Below are positions 48,932 through 56,629 of a DNA stretch of 56,629 nt, piece by piece. Position 1 is the first letter of the stretch. Each line of letters opens with the position of its first letter. The stretch is from Paucimonas sp. Its GTDB lineage: Bacteria; Pseudomonadota; Gammaproteobacteria; Pseudomonadales; Pseudomonadaceae. Below the pieces are notes generated by a model. That model made no database searches. It saw nothing but the letters and a program-made list of their open reading frames with translations, and had not been told where the DNA came from. The stretch covers positions 1 through 56,629 of the forward strand of contig JAIRVG010000066.1 of NCBI GenBank assembly GCA_031253995.1, written 5' to 3'. The translations under genes and the position numbers were made by a program.

Positions 48932-49135
48932 CCATGACTCCCGGCACATCCCGGTAAGGCGCAACAATCATCTATGGTTTGTTGTCTCGCGCTTTAAAGT
49001 TCCTGGACTGACACAGGCGAGTCACCAAGCAAACTGGACTGCACAAGCCGGTATGCGACAAAATGGCGCTGCATCTAACTTTTACAGCCCGTCCCGGATG
49101 CGGCTTAATGCGCAGCTTACTTCATGGAGCGGTCC
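48932..49135. promoter_or_regulatory. Upstream region of the DUF2946/TonB-receptor genes
   Basis: 204 bases with no convincing gene. An imperfect inverted element ATGCGACAAAATGGCGCTGCAT at about 49053 might be an operator for a metal regulator. No known box (Fur, Zur, CueR) matched clearly. Confidence 0.3.
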
Positions 49136-49537
49136 ATGCTGTCACGCGTTCGCACTCACCTCTGGTTGCTCGCTTGCTTCGCAGTGTTGTTCAACCTGCT
49201 GGTGATGCCGCTCGACCGTTCCTTGCGCGAACCTCCTGCAGACCAATCACTGATTCTCGGCAGTTTCTGCAGCCTGCACGGCGTGCAGAGCCTGCCCAAG
49301 TCGCTGCTGGCGCAACTCAAGCTCGATCAGTCCGAACTGGCGGGCCATGACGACAGCAAGCTGCAATCCGGTGACTGCTGCTGCAGTCACGCCGGCCAGG
49401 CTGCGTTGGCCGGCGACTACTTCAAACATCTTTTTCCGCGTTTCTGGCCCGCTGAGCTGCTGGGCCACGTCCCCTCCTTGCCTCTGCCCCGGGAGCAGTG
49501 GCCCAGCCTGAATCCGCGCGCTTCTCCCCTTTCCTGA
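49136..49537 (+). CDS. DUF2946 protein
   Basis: Protein of 133 residues with an N-terminal membrane segment (HLWLLACFAVLFNLLVMPL) and the DUF2946 cysteine cluster CCCSHAG near residue 83, plus an earlier FCSLHG. The Cys/His content suggests metal (often copper) or heme binding in the periplasm. GGAG six bases before supports ATG 49136; ATG 49124 is in frame. It precedes a TonB-dependent receptor by 75 bases, a common pairing. Confidence 0.8.
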   Translation: MLSRVRTHLWLLACFAVLFNLLVMPLDRSLREPPADQSLILGSFCSLHGVQSLPKSLLAQLKLDQSELAGHDDSKLQSGDCCCSHAGQAALAGDYFKHLFPRFWPAELLGHVPSLPLPREQWPSLNPRASPLS

Positions 49538-49612
49538 GCTGTCGACTTCTACCCGGTCCTGCGCACAACACGCCTGATGACCGTGCCCGACTTTTTTGCC
49601 AGGAAGCTATCC

Positions 49613-51673
49613 ATGCCTGCGTTCAGTAGCACCGCACGTGCCGTACTGCCCGTGTTTGCCCTTACCTGTGTTTCCAGCCTGAGCCCACTGTCCCAAGCAG
49701 TGGCTGACACGCTGTCCAGTGATAACTCCACCCTTACGCTTGGCGCCGTCACGGTCAGCGGGAACAGCACCGGCCCCTTGGCCACCAGTAGCGTGTTGAG
49801 CTCGGTGGACATCCTCGGCGGCGACATCATCGAAAAGATGCCCGTGGCCTACAGCTGGGAGCTATTCAGGCGCGCACCCGGCGTCATGCTGACCGAATTC
49901 AACCAGGGCACCACCTCGGGCAAGCTGTCTTTCCGGGGCTTCAACGGTGAGGGCGAAGTCAACGCGGTCAAGCTGCTGATCGATGGCATCCCGAGCAACA
50001 CCAACGACGGCAACATGCCCTTCATCGACTCGGTGTTCCCCATGGACATCGACAGCATCGAGGTCGTGCGCGGTACCAGCGACCCGCGCTATGGCCTGAA
50101 CAACATCGCCGGCAACGTCAACATCAACACCCGCACGGGCGGCAACTACAACAAGGCCCGCCTGCGCTACGGCAGCTTCAACACCCGTGAGGTGCAGTTG
50201 GCCAAGGGCATCGAAACCGGCAACTGGACCCAGAACTACTTCTTCGCCCGCCAACAGGTCGATGGCTATCGCGACCACGGCGAAACCGAGCGCTACAGCT
50301 TCGGCGGCAAGTGGTTCTATACCCCCGACGACGGCAGCTTCCGCCTTGGCCTGATTGCTCGGCATTATGAATCGGAGGCGCAGGAGGCCGGCTACCTGAC
50401 CGAAGATGACGCCCGCCACCACCCGCGCATGAGCAACGACTACAACGCCACGGACAAAGGCACGCGGCGGATGAACCAGGTCAGCCTGCATTTCGATACC
50501 GATCTTGCGGACACCTTGTCCTGGTCAGCCAAGACCTACCTCAATACCTTCGACGATCGTCGCTGGACGCAGTACTGGCGCACCAGTTCCCAACAGGAGC
50601 GCGATACCTATGAGGATCAGTACGGCGCCATCACTTCGCTGACCTGGCGACCACAGGTCGACTGGCTGCACGCCTTCGCGCTGGAAGGCGGCAGTGATGT
50701 GCAGAAACAGGAAAACCGCAGCGAGCGGTATCGCACACTACAACGGGTCCGCCAGGCGCAGACCCGCAACCAGGACTTCGACTTCAATACCGTCGGCGCC
50801 TATGTGCAGGCTGAAATCGAGCCGGTCGAATCGCTGAAGATCGTTCCTGCCTATCGGGTAGACAAGATCAGCGGCGACTTCACCAACAAGATGACCGGGC
50901 TGGATTCGGACATCAACGACTATGGGCTGATCAAGCAGCCCAAACTCAGCATCGTCTACTCGCCCTGGACGTTCGCCAGTGTCTACGCCAACTGGGGCCG
51001 GACTTTCCAGGTGGGTACCGGCGCGGCGTCGTACAAGGTTCCGCCGCGCAATGAGGACCTGGATCCTTCGATCAACGAAGGCTGGGAAACCGGGGTCAAG
51101 TTCACCCCGGCCAACTGGATCGATGGCCGAGTGGCGTACTGGCGCCAGGACGCCACGGGCGAGGTCAGCCGTCGCCTCAACGACCCGAGCGGCGAGTCCG
51201 ATAACGTCGGCGAAACCCGCCGCTGGGGCTATGACCTGCAGGTCAACCTGCACCCGGACGAGCGTACCGAGGTGTGGATGTCCTATTCCTGGCAGTACTC
51301 GAAAATCCTTGAGCCCAGCAGTGCACTCCCGGGTAGCAAGGGCAAGGAAATCGACCATGTGCCACACCATCTGTGGAACACCGGCATCAGCTACCAGGCC
51401 ACACCTGCGCTACAGCTGACAGCCTGGGCGAACGGGCAAACCAATTACTACCTGGAGCGCGAGAACACTCAAGGCACCTACGGTGGCTACGTGCTGATGA
51501 ACCTCGGGGCGACGTACAAGATTAGCGAGTCGATGAGCATGGATCTGCAGCTGAAAAACCTGACCAATCGCTATTACGAATACGTCTGGTATGACCCGGA
51601 CGGAGCAGACGCTTCGCTGCACCCTCCCGGGGATGGCCGAGCAGTGTATGCAGGGATTACTTTCGATTTCTGA
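49613..51673 (+). CDS. TonB-dependent outer-membrane receptor
   Basis: Outer-membrane receptor of about 686 residues for a siderophore, metal complex or vitamin. Signal peptide (MPAFSSTARAVLPVFALTCV, cleavage near AVADT), a TonB-box-like LGAVTVSG, plug domain (about 55-165, with APGVMLTEFN, LIDGIPSN and IDSIEVVRGTSDPRYGLNNI-type segment) and a beta-barrel ending in a terminal Phe (AGITFDF). Start set at 49613 after AGGAAG; ATG 49577 would add 12 residues. The upstream DUF2946 gene favours a metal complex, possibly copper. Ligand not determinable. Confidence 0.88.
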   Translation: MPAFSSTARAVLPVFALTCVSSLSPLSQAVADTLSSDNSTLTLGAVTVSGNSTGPLATSSVLSSVDILGGDIIEKMPVAYSWELFRRAPGVMLTEFNQGTTSGKLSFRGFNGEGEVNAVKLLIDGIPSNTNDGNMPFIDSVFPMDIDSIEVVRGTSDPRYGLNNIAGNVNINTRTGGNYNKARLRYGSFNTREVQLAKGIETGNWTQNYFFARQQVDGYRDHGETERYSFGGKWFYTPDDGSFRLGLIARHYESEAQEAGYLTEDDARHHPRMSNDYNATDKGTRRMNQVSLHFDTDLADTLSWSAKTYLNTFDDRRWTQYWRTSSQQERDTYEDQYGAITSLTWRPQVDWLHAFALEGGSDVQKQENRSERYRTLQRVRQAQTRNQDFDFNTVGAYVQAEIEPVESLKIVPAYRVDKISGDFTNKMTGLDSDINDYGLIKQPKLSIVYSPWTFASVYANWGRTFQVGTGAASYKVPPRNEDLDPSINEGWETGVKFTPANWIDGRVAYWRQDATGEVSRRLNDPSGESDNVGETRRWGYDLQVNLHPDERTEVWMSYSWQYSKILEPSSALPGSKGKEIDHVPHHLWNTGISYQATPALQLTAWANGQTNYYLERENTQGTYGGYVLMNLGATYKISESMSMDLQLKNLTNRYYEYVWYDPDGADASLHPPGDGRAVYAGITFDF

Positions 51674-51702
51674 GGCCTGTGCATAGAGCACTGAAGAGAA
51701 AC

Positions 51703-51732
51703 GGCTGGGCGATCAAATCAGATCGCCCAGCC
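51703..51732. terminator. Perfect 12-bp hairpin between the receptor and glmS
   Basis: GGCTGGGCGATC, loop AAATCA, GATCGCCCAGCC. Lies between convergent stops, so probably ends transcription on both strands; on the glmS strand a T-rich stretch GTTTCTCTT follows. Confidence 0.75.
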
Positions 51733-51754
51733 GGGTGTGACAGACTTTATTGTC

Positions 51755-51820
51755 TAAACCACCGACATGCGCAAACCGTCTGCTTACTCGACCGTCACGG
51801 ATTTCGCCAAATTCCGCGGC
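51755..51820 (-). other. attTn7 site (unoccupied)
   Basis: Tn7-like elements insert about 25 bp downstream of glmS, guided by TnsD bound to the conserved glmS 3' end, here encoding PRNLAKSVTVE. The expected insertion point is near 51759. No Tn7 ends or transposase genes are present. Location follows from general knowledge of Tn7. Confidence 0.7.
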
Positions 51821-53619
51821 TGGTCCACATCAGTCCCCTTCAACACCGCCACGTAGTACGACAGCAGCTGCAGCGGAATGGTGTACAGGATCGGCGCCAG
51901 CGCATCGGCGATATGCGGCATGACGATGACATGGGTGCCTTCACCATTGCTCATGCTGGCCTGCTCGTCGGCGAACACCACCAACTGACCTCCACGTGCG
52001 CGGACTTCCTGCAGGTTGGACTTGAGCTTTTCCAGCAGCTCGTTGTTCGGCGCCACGGTCACCACCGGCATGTCGTCGTCGACCAGGGCCAGCGGACCAT
52101 GCTTCAGCTCACCCGCCGGATAGGCTTCGGCGTGGATGTAGGAGATTTCCTTGAGTTTCAGGGCACCTTCCATCGCTACCGGGAATTGCGCGCCGCGGCC
52201 GAGGAACAGGGTGTGGTGCTTGTCGGCGAACAGCTCGGAAATCTTCTCGACGGTGGAGTCCATTGCCAGGGCCTCGCCCAGGCGCACCGGCAGGCGACGC
52301 AGTTGTTCCACCAGCTCGGCTTCGACGCCGGCGCCCAGGGTGCCACGCACCTGGCCCAGGGCCAGGGTCAGCAGCATCAGGGAAACCAGCTGGGTGGTGA
52401 AGGCCTTGGTCGAGGCGACGCCGATTTCCGGGCCGGCCAGGGTCAGGAGGGTCAGGTCGGATTCACGCACCAGCGAGCTGATGCCGACGTTGCAGATTGC
52501 CAGGCTGCCGAGGAAGCCCAGCTCCTTGGCGTTACGCAGGGCGGCCAGGGTATCGGCGGTCTCGCCGGACTGGGAGATGGAGACGAACAGGGTGTCCGGC
52601 TGCACCACCACCTTGCGGTAGCGGAATTCGCTGGCCACTTCGACCTGGCACGGGATACCGGCCAGTTCTTCCAACCAGTAACGGGCGACCATGCCGGCGT
52701 GGTAGCTGGTGCCGCAGGCAACGATCTGCACGTTGCGCACCTTGGCGAACAGCTCGGCCGCTTTCGGACCGAAAGCCTGGACCATCACATGGTCGGCGCC
52801 CAGGCGGCCTTCCAGGGTGCGTTGCACCACGGTGGGCTGCTCGTGGATTTCCTTGAGCATGAAGTGGCGATAGGTACCCTTGTCGGCAGCCTCCGCGCCT
52901 TCGTGGTACTGCACGGTTTCACGCTGCACCGGGGCACCGCTGGCGTCCCAGATGCTCACCTGCTCGCGACGGATCTCGGCGATATCGCCTTCTTCCAGGT
53001 ACATGAAACGGTCGGTGACCTGGCGCAGGGCCAGTTGGTCGGACGCCAGGAAGTTTTCGCCCAGGCCCAGGCCGATCACCAGCGGGCTGCCACTGCGCGC
53101 GGCAACCAGGCGATCAGGCTGCTTGGCACTGATCACGGCCAGGCCGTAGGCGCCATGCAGCTGCTTGACCACGGCCTTGAGCGCATCGGCAAGGTCGGGG
53201 ATGGTCTTCAGGGTATGGTCCAGCAGGTGGACGATGACTTCGGTGTCGGTCTCCGAGCTGAACACGTAGCCCAGGGACTTGAGGTTTTCCCGCAGGACCT
53301 CGTGGTTCTCGATGATGCCGTTGTGCACCACCGCCAGCTGGTCGCCGGAGAAATGCGGGTGGGCGTTGTGCTCGGTTGGTGCGCCGTGGGTGGCCCAGCG
53401 GGTGTGGGCGATGCCCAGCTGGCCAGCCAGCGGGTCGGCAGCCACGGCGGCCTGCAGTTCGCTGACCTTGCCGATGCGGCGACGGCGCTCCAGGTTGCCC
53501 TGTTGGGTGAAGACAGCCAGGCCGGCGCTGTCATAGCCGCGGTACTCCAGGCGCTTGAGGCCTTCGATCAGAATGGCGGTGATATTACGCTCGGCGATAG
53601 CGCCAACGATTCCACACAT
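51784..53619 (-). CDS. glmS: Glucosamine-6-phosphate synthase
   Basis: Makes glucosamine-6-phosphate from fructose-6-phosphate and glutamine, first step towards UDP-GlcNAc for peptidoglycan and lipopolysaccharide. The 611-residue protein has the class II amidotransferase start MCGIVGAIAER (catalytic Cys next to Met), glutaminase motifs HTRWATHG and HNGIIEN, and two SIS sugar isomerase domains (about 285-430, 455-600; CGTSYHAG, SQSGETADT). It is 3 bases after glmR and likely co-transcribed with it. Confidence 0.97.
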   Translation of the reverse strand: MCGIVGAIAERNITAILIEGLKRLEYRGYDSAGLAVFTQQGNLERRRRIGKVSELQAAVAADPLAGQLGIAHTRWATHGAPTEHNAHPHFSGDQLAVVHNGIIENHEVLRENLKSLGYVFSSETDTEVIVHLLDHTLKTIPDLADALKAVVKQLHGAYGLAVISAKQPDRLVAARSGSPLVIGLGLGENFLASDQLALRQVTDRFMYLEEGDIAEIRREQVSIWDASGAPVQRETVQYHEGAEAADKGTYRHFMLKEIHEQPTVVQRTLEGRLGADHVMVQAFGPKAAELFAKVRNVQIVACGTSYHAGMVARYWLEELAGIPCQVEVASEFRYRKVVVQPDTLFVSISQSGETADTLAALRNAKELGFLGSLAICNVGISSLVRESDLTLLTLAGPEIGVASTKAFTTQLVSLMLLTLALGQVRGTLGAGVEAELVEQLRRLPVRLGEALAMDSTVEKISELFADKHHTLFLGRGAQFPVAMEGALKLKEISYIHAEAYPAGELKHGPLALVDDDMPVVTVAPNNELLEKLKSNLQEVRARGGQLVVFADEQASMSNGEGTHVIVMPHIADALAPILYTIPLQLLSYYVAVLKGTDVDQPRNLAKSVTVE

Positions 53620-53622
53620 AAA

Positions 53623-54399
53623 TTAATGCTCCTGGCTGATAGCGGCACAAATCACGTTGATGCCGCGGGCTTCAATCTGTTCGCGTGCCTCACGGGGCAG
53701 GCGTTCATCGGTAATCAGGGTATTCACGCTGCTCCACGGCAGCTCAAGGTTGGGAATCTTGCGCCCCACCTTGTCCGACTCGACCATCACGATCACTTCC
53801 CGGGCCACCTCGGCCATGACCCGGCTCAGGCCGAGCAGCTCGTTGAAAGTGGTGGTGCCACGGACCAGGTCGATGCCATCGGCACCGATGAACAACTGGT
53901 CGAAATCGTAAGAACGTAGCACCTGCTCGGCGACCTGGCCCTGGAAGGACTCGGAATGCGGGTCCCAGGTGCCACCGGTCATCAGCAATACCGGCTCATG
54001 CTCCAGTTCGCTGAGGGCGCGGGCGACGTTCAGCGAGTTGGTCATCACCACCAGGCCGGGCTGCTGGCCCAGTTCGGGAATCATCGCGGCGGTGGTGCTG
54101 CCGCTGTCGATGATGATCCGCGCATGCTCGCGAATCCGCGAGACGGCGGCACGGGCGATGGCTTTCTTGTACTGGGAAACCGGCTGGGCCTGATCGGCGA
54201 TCAGTTCCTGCGGCATGGTCACCGCGCCGCCGTAGCGGCGCAGCAACAGGCCGTTGGCTTCGAGAGCGGCGAGATCCTTGCGGATGGTCACTTCGGAGGT
54301 TTCGAACTGCCTGGCCAGCTCATCCACACTCACTTCGCCCTGTTCATTGAGCAGGGCGAGGATGTTATGGCGGCGTTGTGGCGTGTTTCGTTTCGACAT
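53623..54399 (-). CDS. glmR: DeoR-family regulator of glmS
   Basis: DeoR-type regulator of 258 residues. The N-terminal helix-turn-helix (VSVDELARQFETSEVTIRKD, about 18-37) and the sugar-phosphate-binding C-terminal domain (IIDSGSTTAAMIPEL, GADGIDL) are clear. It lies immediately before glmS, and in Pseudomonas GlmR controls amino-sugar synthesis and cell-wall and drug-resistance traits. A palindrome at its own promoter suggests autoregulation. Confidence 0.9.
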   Translation of the reverse strand: MSKRNTPQRRHNILALLNEQGEVSVDELARQFETSEVTIRKDLAALEANGLLLRRYGGAVTMPQELIADQAQPVSQYKKAIARAAVSRIREHARIIIDSGSTTAAMIPELGQQPGLVVMTNSLNVARALSELEHEPVLLMTGGTWDPHSESFQGQVAEQVLRSYDFDQLFIGADGIDLVRGTTTFNELLGLSRVMAEVAREVIVMVESDKVGRKIPNLELPWSSVNTLITDERLPREAREQIEARGINVICAAISQEH

Positions 54400-54410
54400 T
54401 CGCTGTTAAG

Positions 54411-54423
54411 TTTCGATTCGAAA
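54411..54423 (-). promoter_or_regulatory. Candidate GlmR operator
   Basis: TTTCG-ATT-CGAAA, a perfect palindrome 12 bases before the glmR start. DeoR-family sites are often TTCG-rich; a related TTTCGTTTCGA lies at about 54386. Confidence 0.5.
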
Positions 54424-54487
54424 GATAATGGCGCAGATCAAAACCTAAAGCTTTCATTCGGTCAAGAGCGAATTCGATGAAAGGCGA

Positions 54488-54516
54488 TGTGGATAACATT
54501 TTTGTTCTTATCCACA
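54488..54516. promoter_or_regulatory. Inverted pair of DnaA boxes upstream of glmR
   Basis: TGTGGATAA (54488-54496) and TTATCCACA (54508-54516) are exact inverse copies separated by 11 bases. They sit between the glmU terminator and the glmR promoter. Possible DnaA-controlled promoter element. Confidence 0.6.
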
Positions 54517-54532
54517 TGCCAAAGCGGAAATG

Positions 54533-54571
54533 AAAAAGGCCGACTTATGCACAAGGCAGGTCGGCCCTTTT
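54533..54571 (-). terminator. Terminator after glmU
   Basis: On the minus strand, GGCCGAC / GTCGGCC stem with a 15-base loop, then a run of T residues (CCTTTTT). It lies 17 bases beyond the glmU stop. The plus strand also ends in CTTTT, so it may be bidirectional. Confidence 0.8.
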
Positions 54572-54587
54572 CCTGGCTGTGGATAGA

Positions 54588-55955
54588 TCAGCTCTTCTTG
54601 ATCTTCTCCGGCCGCTTCCAGCCATCGATATTGCGCTGGCGCGCGCGCGCCACGGCCAATTGGCCCTCGGCAACGTTCTGGGTGACGGTCGAGCCGGCGG
54701 CGGTGGTGGCACCAGAGTGGATATCCACAGGGGCGACCAGCGAGTTGTTGGAGCCGATGAAGACGTCCTCGCCGAGGATGGTCTTGAACTTGTTGGCACC
54801 GTCGTAGTTGCAGGTGATGGTGCCCGCACCGATGTTGGTACGCGCGCCGATCTCGGCATCGCCCAGGTAGGTCAGGTGACCGGCCTTGGCGCCTTCGCCC
54901 AGGTGGGCGTTCTTCAGCTCGACGAAGTTACCCACATGGGCACGGGCCTCCAGCACGCTGCCCGGACGCAGGCGGGCGAACGGACCGGCATCGCTGCCCT
55001 CGCCCATCACCGCGCCTTCGAGATGGCTGTTGGCCTTGATGATCGCGCCCTTGCGCAGGGTGCTGTTCTTGATCACGCAATTCGGGCCGATCTGCACGTC
55101 GTCCTCGATGACCACCTTGCCTTCGAGAATCACGTTGATATCGATCAGCACATCGCGACCGACAGTGACTTCGCCGCGCACGTCGAAACGCGCCGGATCA
55201 CGCAGGGTCACGCCCTGGGCCATCAGGCGGCGGGCTTCGCGGAACTGGTAGTGACGCTCCAGCTCGGCCAGCTGGCGACGGTCGTTGGCGCCCTGCACTT
55301 CCATCGGGTCGTGCGGTTGCTCGGTGGCGACCACCAGGCCATCGGCCACGGCCATGGCGATCACGTCGGTGAGGTAGTACTCGCCCTGTGCGTTGTCGTT
55401 GGACAGGCGCCCCAGCCATTCGGCCAGGCGCTTGCCAGGCACGGCGAGGATACCGGTGTTGCCTTCGCGGATGGCCTTCTGCGCATCGCTGGCATCCTTG
55501 TGCTCGACGATCGCCGCGACCTTGCCATCGGCATCACGCACGATGCGGCCATAGCCGGTCGGGTCGTCGAGGGTCACGGTAAGCAGGCCCAGCTGCTGGT
55601 CGCTGACCTTGGCCAGCAGGCGCTGCAGGGTCTCGACCTCGATCAGCGGCACATCGCCGTAGAGGATCAGCACGGTGTCGGCACTCAGGGCCGGCAGGGC
55701 CTGGGCGACGGCGTGGCCGGTGCCCAGTTGCTTGTCCTGCAGGACGAAATTCAGGTCATCCGCCGCCAGGCGTTCGCGCACCAGTTCGGCGCCATGGCCG
55801 ATCACCACATGGATGCCCTGGGGCTGAAGCTGGCGGGCGCTGTGGATAACATGGCCGAGCATGGAATCGCCGGCGACCGGATGAAGGACCTTGGGCAGGG
55901 CGGAACGCATGCGCGTGCCTTGGCCCGCGGCGAGAATGACGATATCGAGAGACAT
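54588..55955 (-). CDS. glmU: Bifunctional GlmU (GlcNAc-1-P uridyltransferase / GlcN-1-P acetyltransferase)
   Basis: Makes UDP-GlcNAc by acetylation of glucosamine-1-phosphate and uridylylation. Of 455 residues, the N-terminal nucleotidyltransferase shows LAAGQGTRMRSALPKVLHP; the C-terminal left-handed beta-helix has hexapeptide repeats and AGHLTYLGDAEIG, IGAGTITCNYDGANK. Length and motifs are complete. It is transcribed in the same direction as glmR-glmS but separated by a terminator. Confidence 0.97.
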   Translation of the reverse strand: MSLDIVILAAGQGTRMRSALPKVLHPVAGDSMLGHVIHSARQLQPQGIHVVIGHGAELVRERLAADDLNFVLQDKQLGTGHAVAQALPALSADTVLILYGDVPLIEVETLQRLLAKVSDQQLGLLTVTLDDPTGYGRIVRDADGKVAAIVEHKDASDAQKAIREGNTGILAVPGKRLAEWLGRLSNDNAQGEYYLTDVIAMAVADGLVVATEQPHDPMEVQGANDRRQLAELERHYQFREARRLMAQGVTLRDPARFDVRGEVTVGRDVLIDINVILEGKVVIEDDVQIGPNCVIKNSTLRKGAIIKANSHLEGAVMGEGSDAGPFARLRPGSVLEARAHVGNFVELKNAHLGEGAKAGHLTYLGDAEIGARTNIGAGTITCNYDGANKFKTILGEDVFIGSNNSLVAPVDIHSGATTAAGSTVTQNVAEGQLAVARARQRNIDGWKRPEKIKKS

Positions 55956-56007
55956 TGACTGGCTACCAATCCTGGGTGGTCAGCGCTGTGACCGGAAGAG
56001 GAACAGC

Positions 56008-56041
56008 GGAAAAAGAAAAAGGGTAGCCGAGGCTACCCTTT
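56008..56041 (-). terminator. atp operon terminator
   Basis: Stem GGGTAGCC / GGCTACCC (56021-56038) with a 2-base spacer and A/T extension, followed on the minus strand by TTTTTCTTTT. It lies 40 bases past the atpC stop. Confidence 0.92.
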
Positions 56042-56078
56042 AACTCAATCGCGTCGGAAAAGACCGGCTTGATGCCAG

Positions 56079-56498
56079 TTACTTCCCGCGGCGAAGTTGC
56101 TGGACGGTACGCAGCTGGGCTGCGGCCTCGGCCAGACGTGCGGCGGCGGCCGAATAGTCGAAATCCGCGCCTTTTGCATTCAGGGCATTTTCAGCAGCTT
56201 TCACTGCTTCCTGCGCCTGAGCTTCATCCAGGTCACCAGCGCGCTGCACGGTGTCGGCGAGAACCTTGACCATGTTCGGCTGGACCTCAAGGAAACCACC
56301 GGAGATGTAGAACACCTCCTGCGAGCCACCTTGCTTGGTCAGCGTGATCGGACCCGGCTTGAGGTTGGTGATCAGCGGCGCGTGACCCGGGGCGATACCA
56401 AGATCACCCAGGTTGCCGTGTGCAACCAACATCTCGACCAGACCGGAGAAGATTTCTCCTTCCGCGCTGACGATATCGCAATGGACTGTCATAGCCAT
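56079..56498 (-). CDS. atpC: ATP synthase epsilon subunit
   Basis: Central-stalk subunit of F1 that regulates ATP hydrolysis. The 139-residue protein has the beta-barrel domain (VHCDIVSAEGEIFSG, GDLGIAPGHAPLIT, FYISGGFLEVQPN) and a two-helix C-terminal domain (about 90-139). Start at ATG 56498 (MAMTV) with GAGG seven bases upstream. Last gene of the atp operon. Confidence 0.97.
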   Translation of the reverse strand: MAMTVHCDIVSAEGEIFSGLVEMLVAHGNLGDLGIAPGHAPLITNLKPGPITLTKQGGSQEVFYISGGFLEVQPNMVKVLADTVQRAGDLDEAQAQEAVKAAENALNAKGADFDYSAAAARLAEAAAQLRTVQQLRRGK

Positions 56499-56519
56499 TT
56501 GCTTGCCTCGACCTGATTA

Positions 56520-56537
56520 GCGCCCCTTTCGGGGCGC
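56520..56537 (-). other. Hairpin between atpD and atpC
   Basis: GCGCCCC-TTTC-GGGGCGC in the 44-base gap. No T-tract follows, so it probably tunes mRNA stability or atpC expression and does not terminate. Confidence 0.5.
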
Positions 56538-56542
56538 CGGGA

Positions 56543-56629
56543 TTACAGTTTCTTGGCTTTCTCGATCGCTTCGTCGATGCTGCCGACCATGTAGAACGCT
56601 TGTTCTGGCAGGTGGTCGTAGTCACCTTT
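56543..56629 (-). CDS. atpD: ATP synthase beta subunit, C-terminal end only
   Basis: Only the last 28 codons and the stop are inside the window. The minus-strand reading ends LPEQAFYMVGSIDEAIEKAK followed by KL, the conserved C-terminus of F1 beta. The rest lies beyond the window edge. Confidence 0.93.
   Translation of the reverse strand, partial: KGDYDHLPEQAFYMVGSIDEAIEKAKKL

Noticed and set aside
51674..51783. Tn7-like insertion at the glmS attachment site
   Set aside because: No Tn7 end repeats or tns genes were seen downstream of glmS. The site looks empty.
51679..53919. A 746-codon plus-strand frame opposite glmS
   Set aside because: Shadow frame; glmS is unmistakable on the minus strand.

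Overview
The window reads as a stretch of a Pseudomonas chromosome, most like the P. putida group. The evidence is high GC, dense short-spaced genes, Pseudomonas-type REP hairpins, and a gene order (aspA, pycBA with its LysR gene, hexR-like/zwf, uvrD, pdxY, zigA, folE2, gamma carbonic anhydrase, cls/cfa/lpd, glmS-glmR-glmU, atpC-atpD) that I recognise from the origin-proximal part of Pseudomonas genomes. The species is inferred from memory of gene order; no search was run. I saw no rRNA, tRNA, CRISPR array, insertion sequence or prophage. The window cuts aspA at its 5' end and atpD near its 3' end.

Layout. 1-9.4 kb: aspA and a cytoplasmic asparaginase, an AraC regulator, an acetylpolyamine amidohydrolase with a polyamine-binding protein, then a MocR regulator divergent from a PaiB-like protein and two GNAT acetyltransferases. 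9.5-12.1 kb: a homocysteine methyltransferase divergent from an amino-acid ABC binding protein and permease that lack an ATPase. 12.4-20.1 kb: an orphan XRE regulator, two-subunit pyruvate carboxylase with its LysR gene, and a HexR-like/zwf pair. 20-31 kb: a GGDEF-EAL protein, uvrD, a Tim44-domain protein, a SUKH protein, a lipoprotein hydrolase, a cation/proton antiporter, a thioesterase and pdxY. 32-37 kb: a zinc-starvation block (two COG0523 GTPases, a DUF1826 protein, a small secreted protein, folE2, gamma carbonic anhydrase) with two Zur-box-like palindromes. 37-42 kb: membrane-lipid genes cls and cfa, then lpd. 42-47 kb: a chemoreceptor, an MFS protein, DedA and DoxX.

47-51.7 kb is the accessory-looking part, next to the attTn7 side of glmS. 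It holds a PrlF-YhaV toxin-antitoxin pair, a small membrane protein, an AT-rich gap, a GT51-like protein that appears to lack its catalytic motif, and a DUF2946/TonB-receptor pair. 51.8-56.6 kb is core: glmS, glmR, glmU and the end of the atp operon.

The most unusual signals are: (i) 19 exact copies of the DnaA-box 9-mer TTATCCACA, clustered in a few genes and including an inverted pair upstream of glmR; (ii) polyamine deacetylation, polyamine uptake and PaiA/PaiB-like genes side by side; (iii) an uncharacterised secreted protein placed where it could answer to Zur; (iv) the GT51-like stand-alone protein; (v) a glycine-riboswitch-like core in the chemoreceptor leader.
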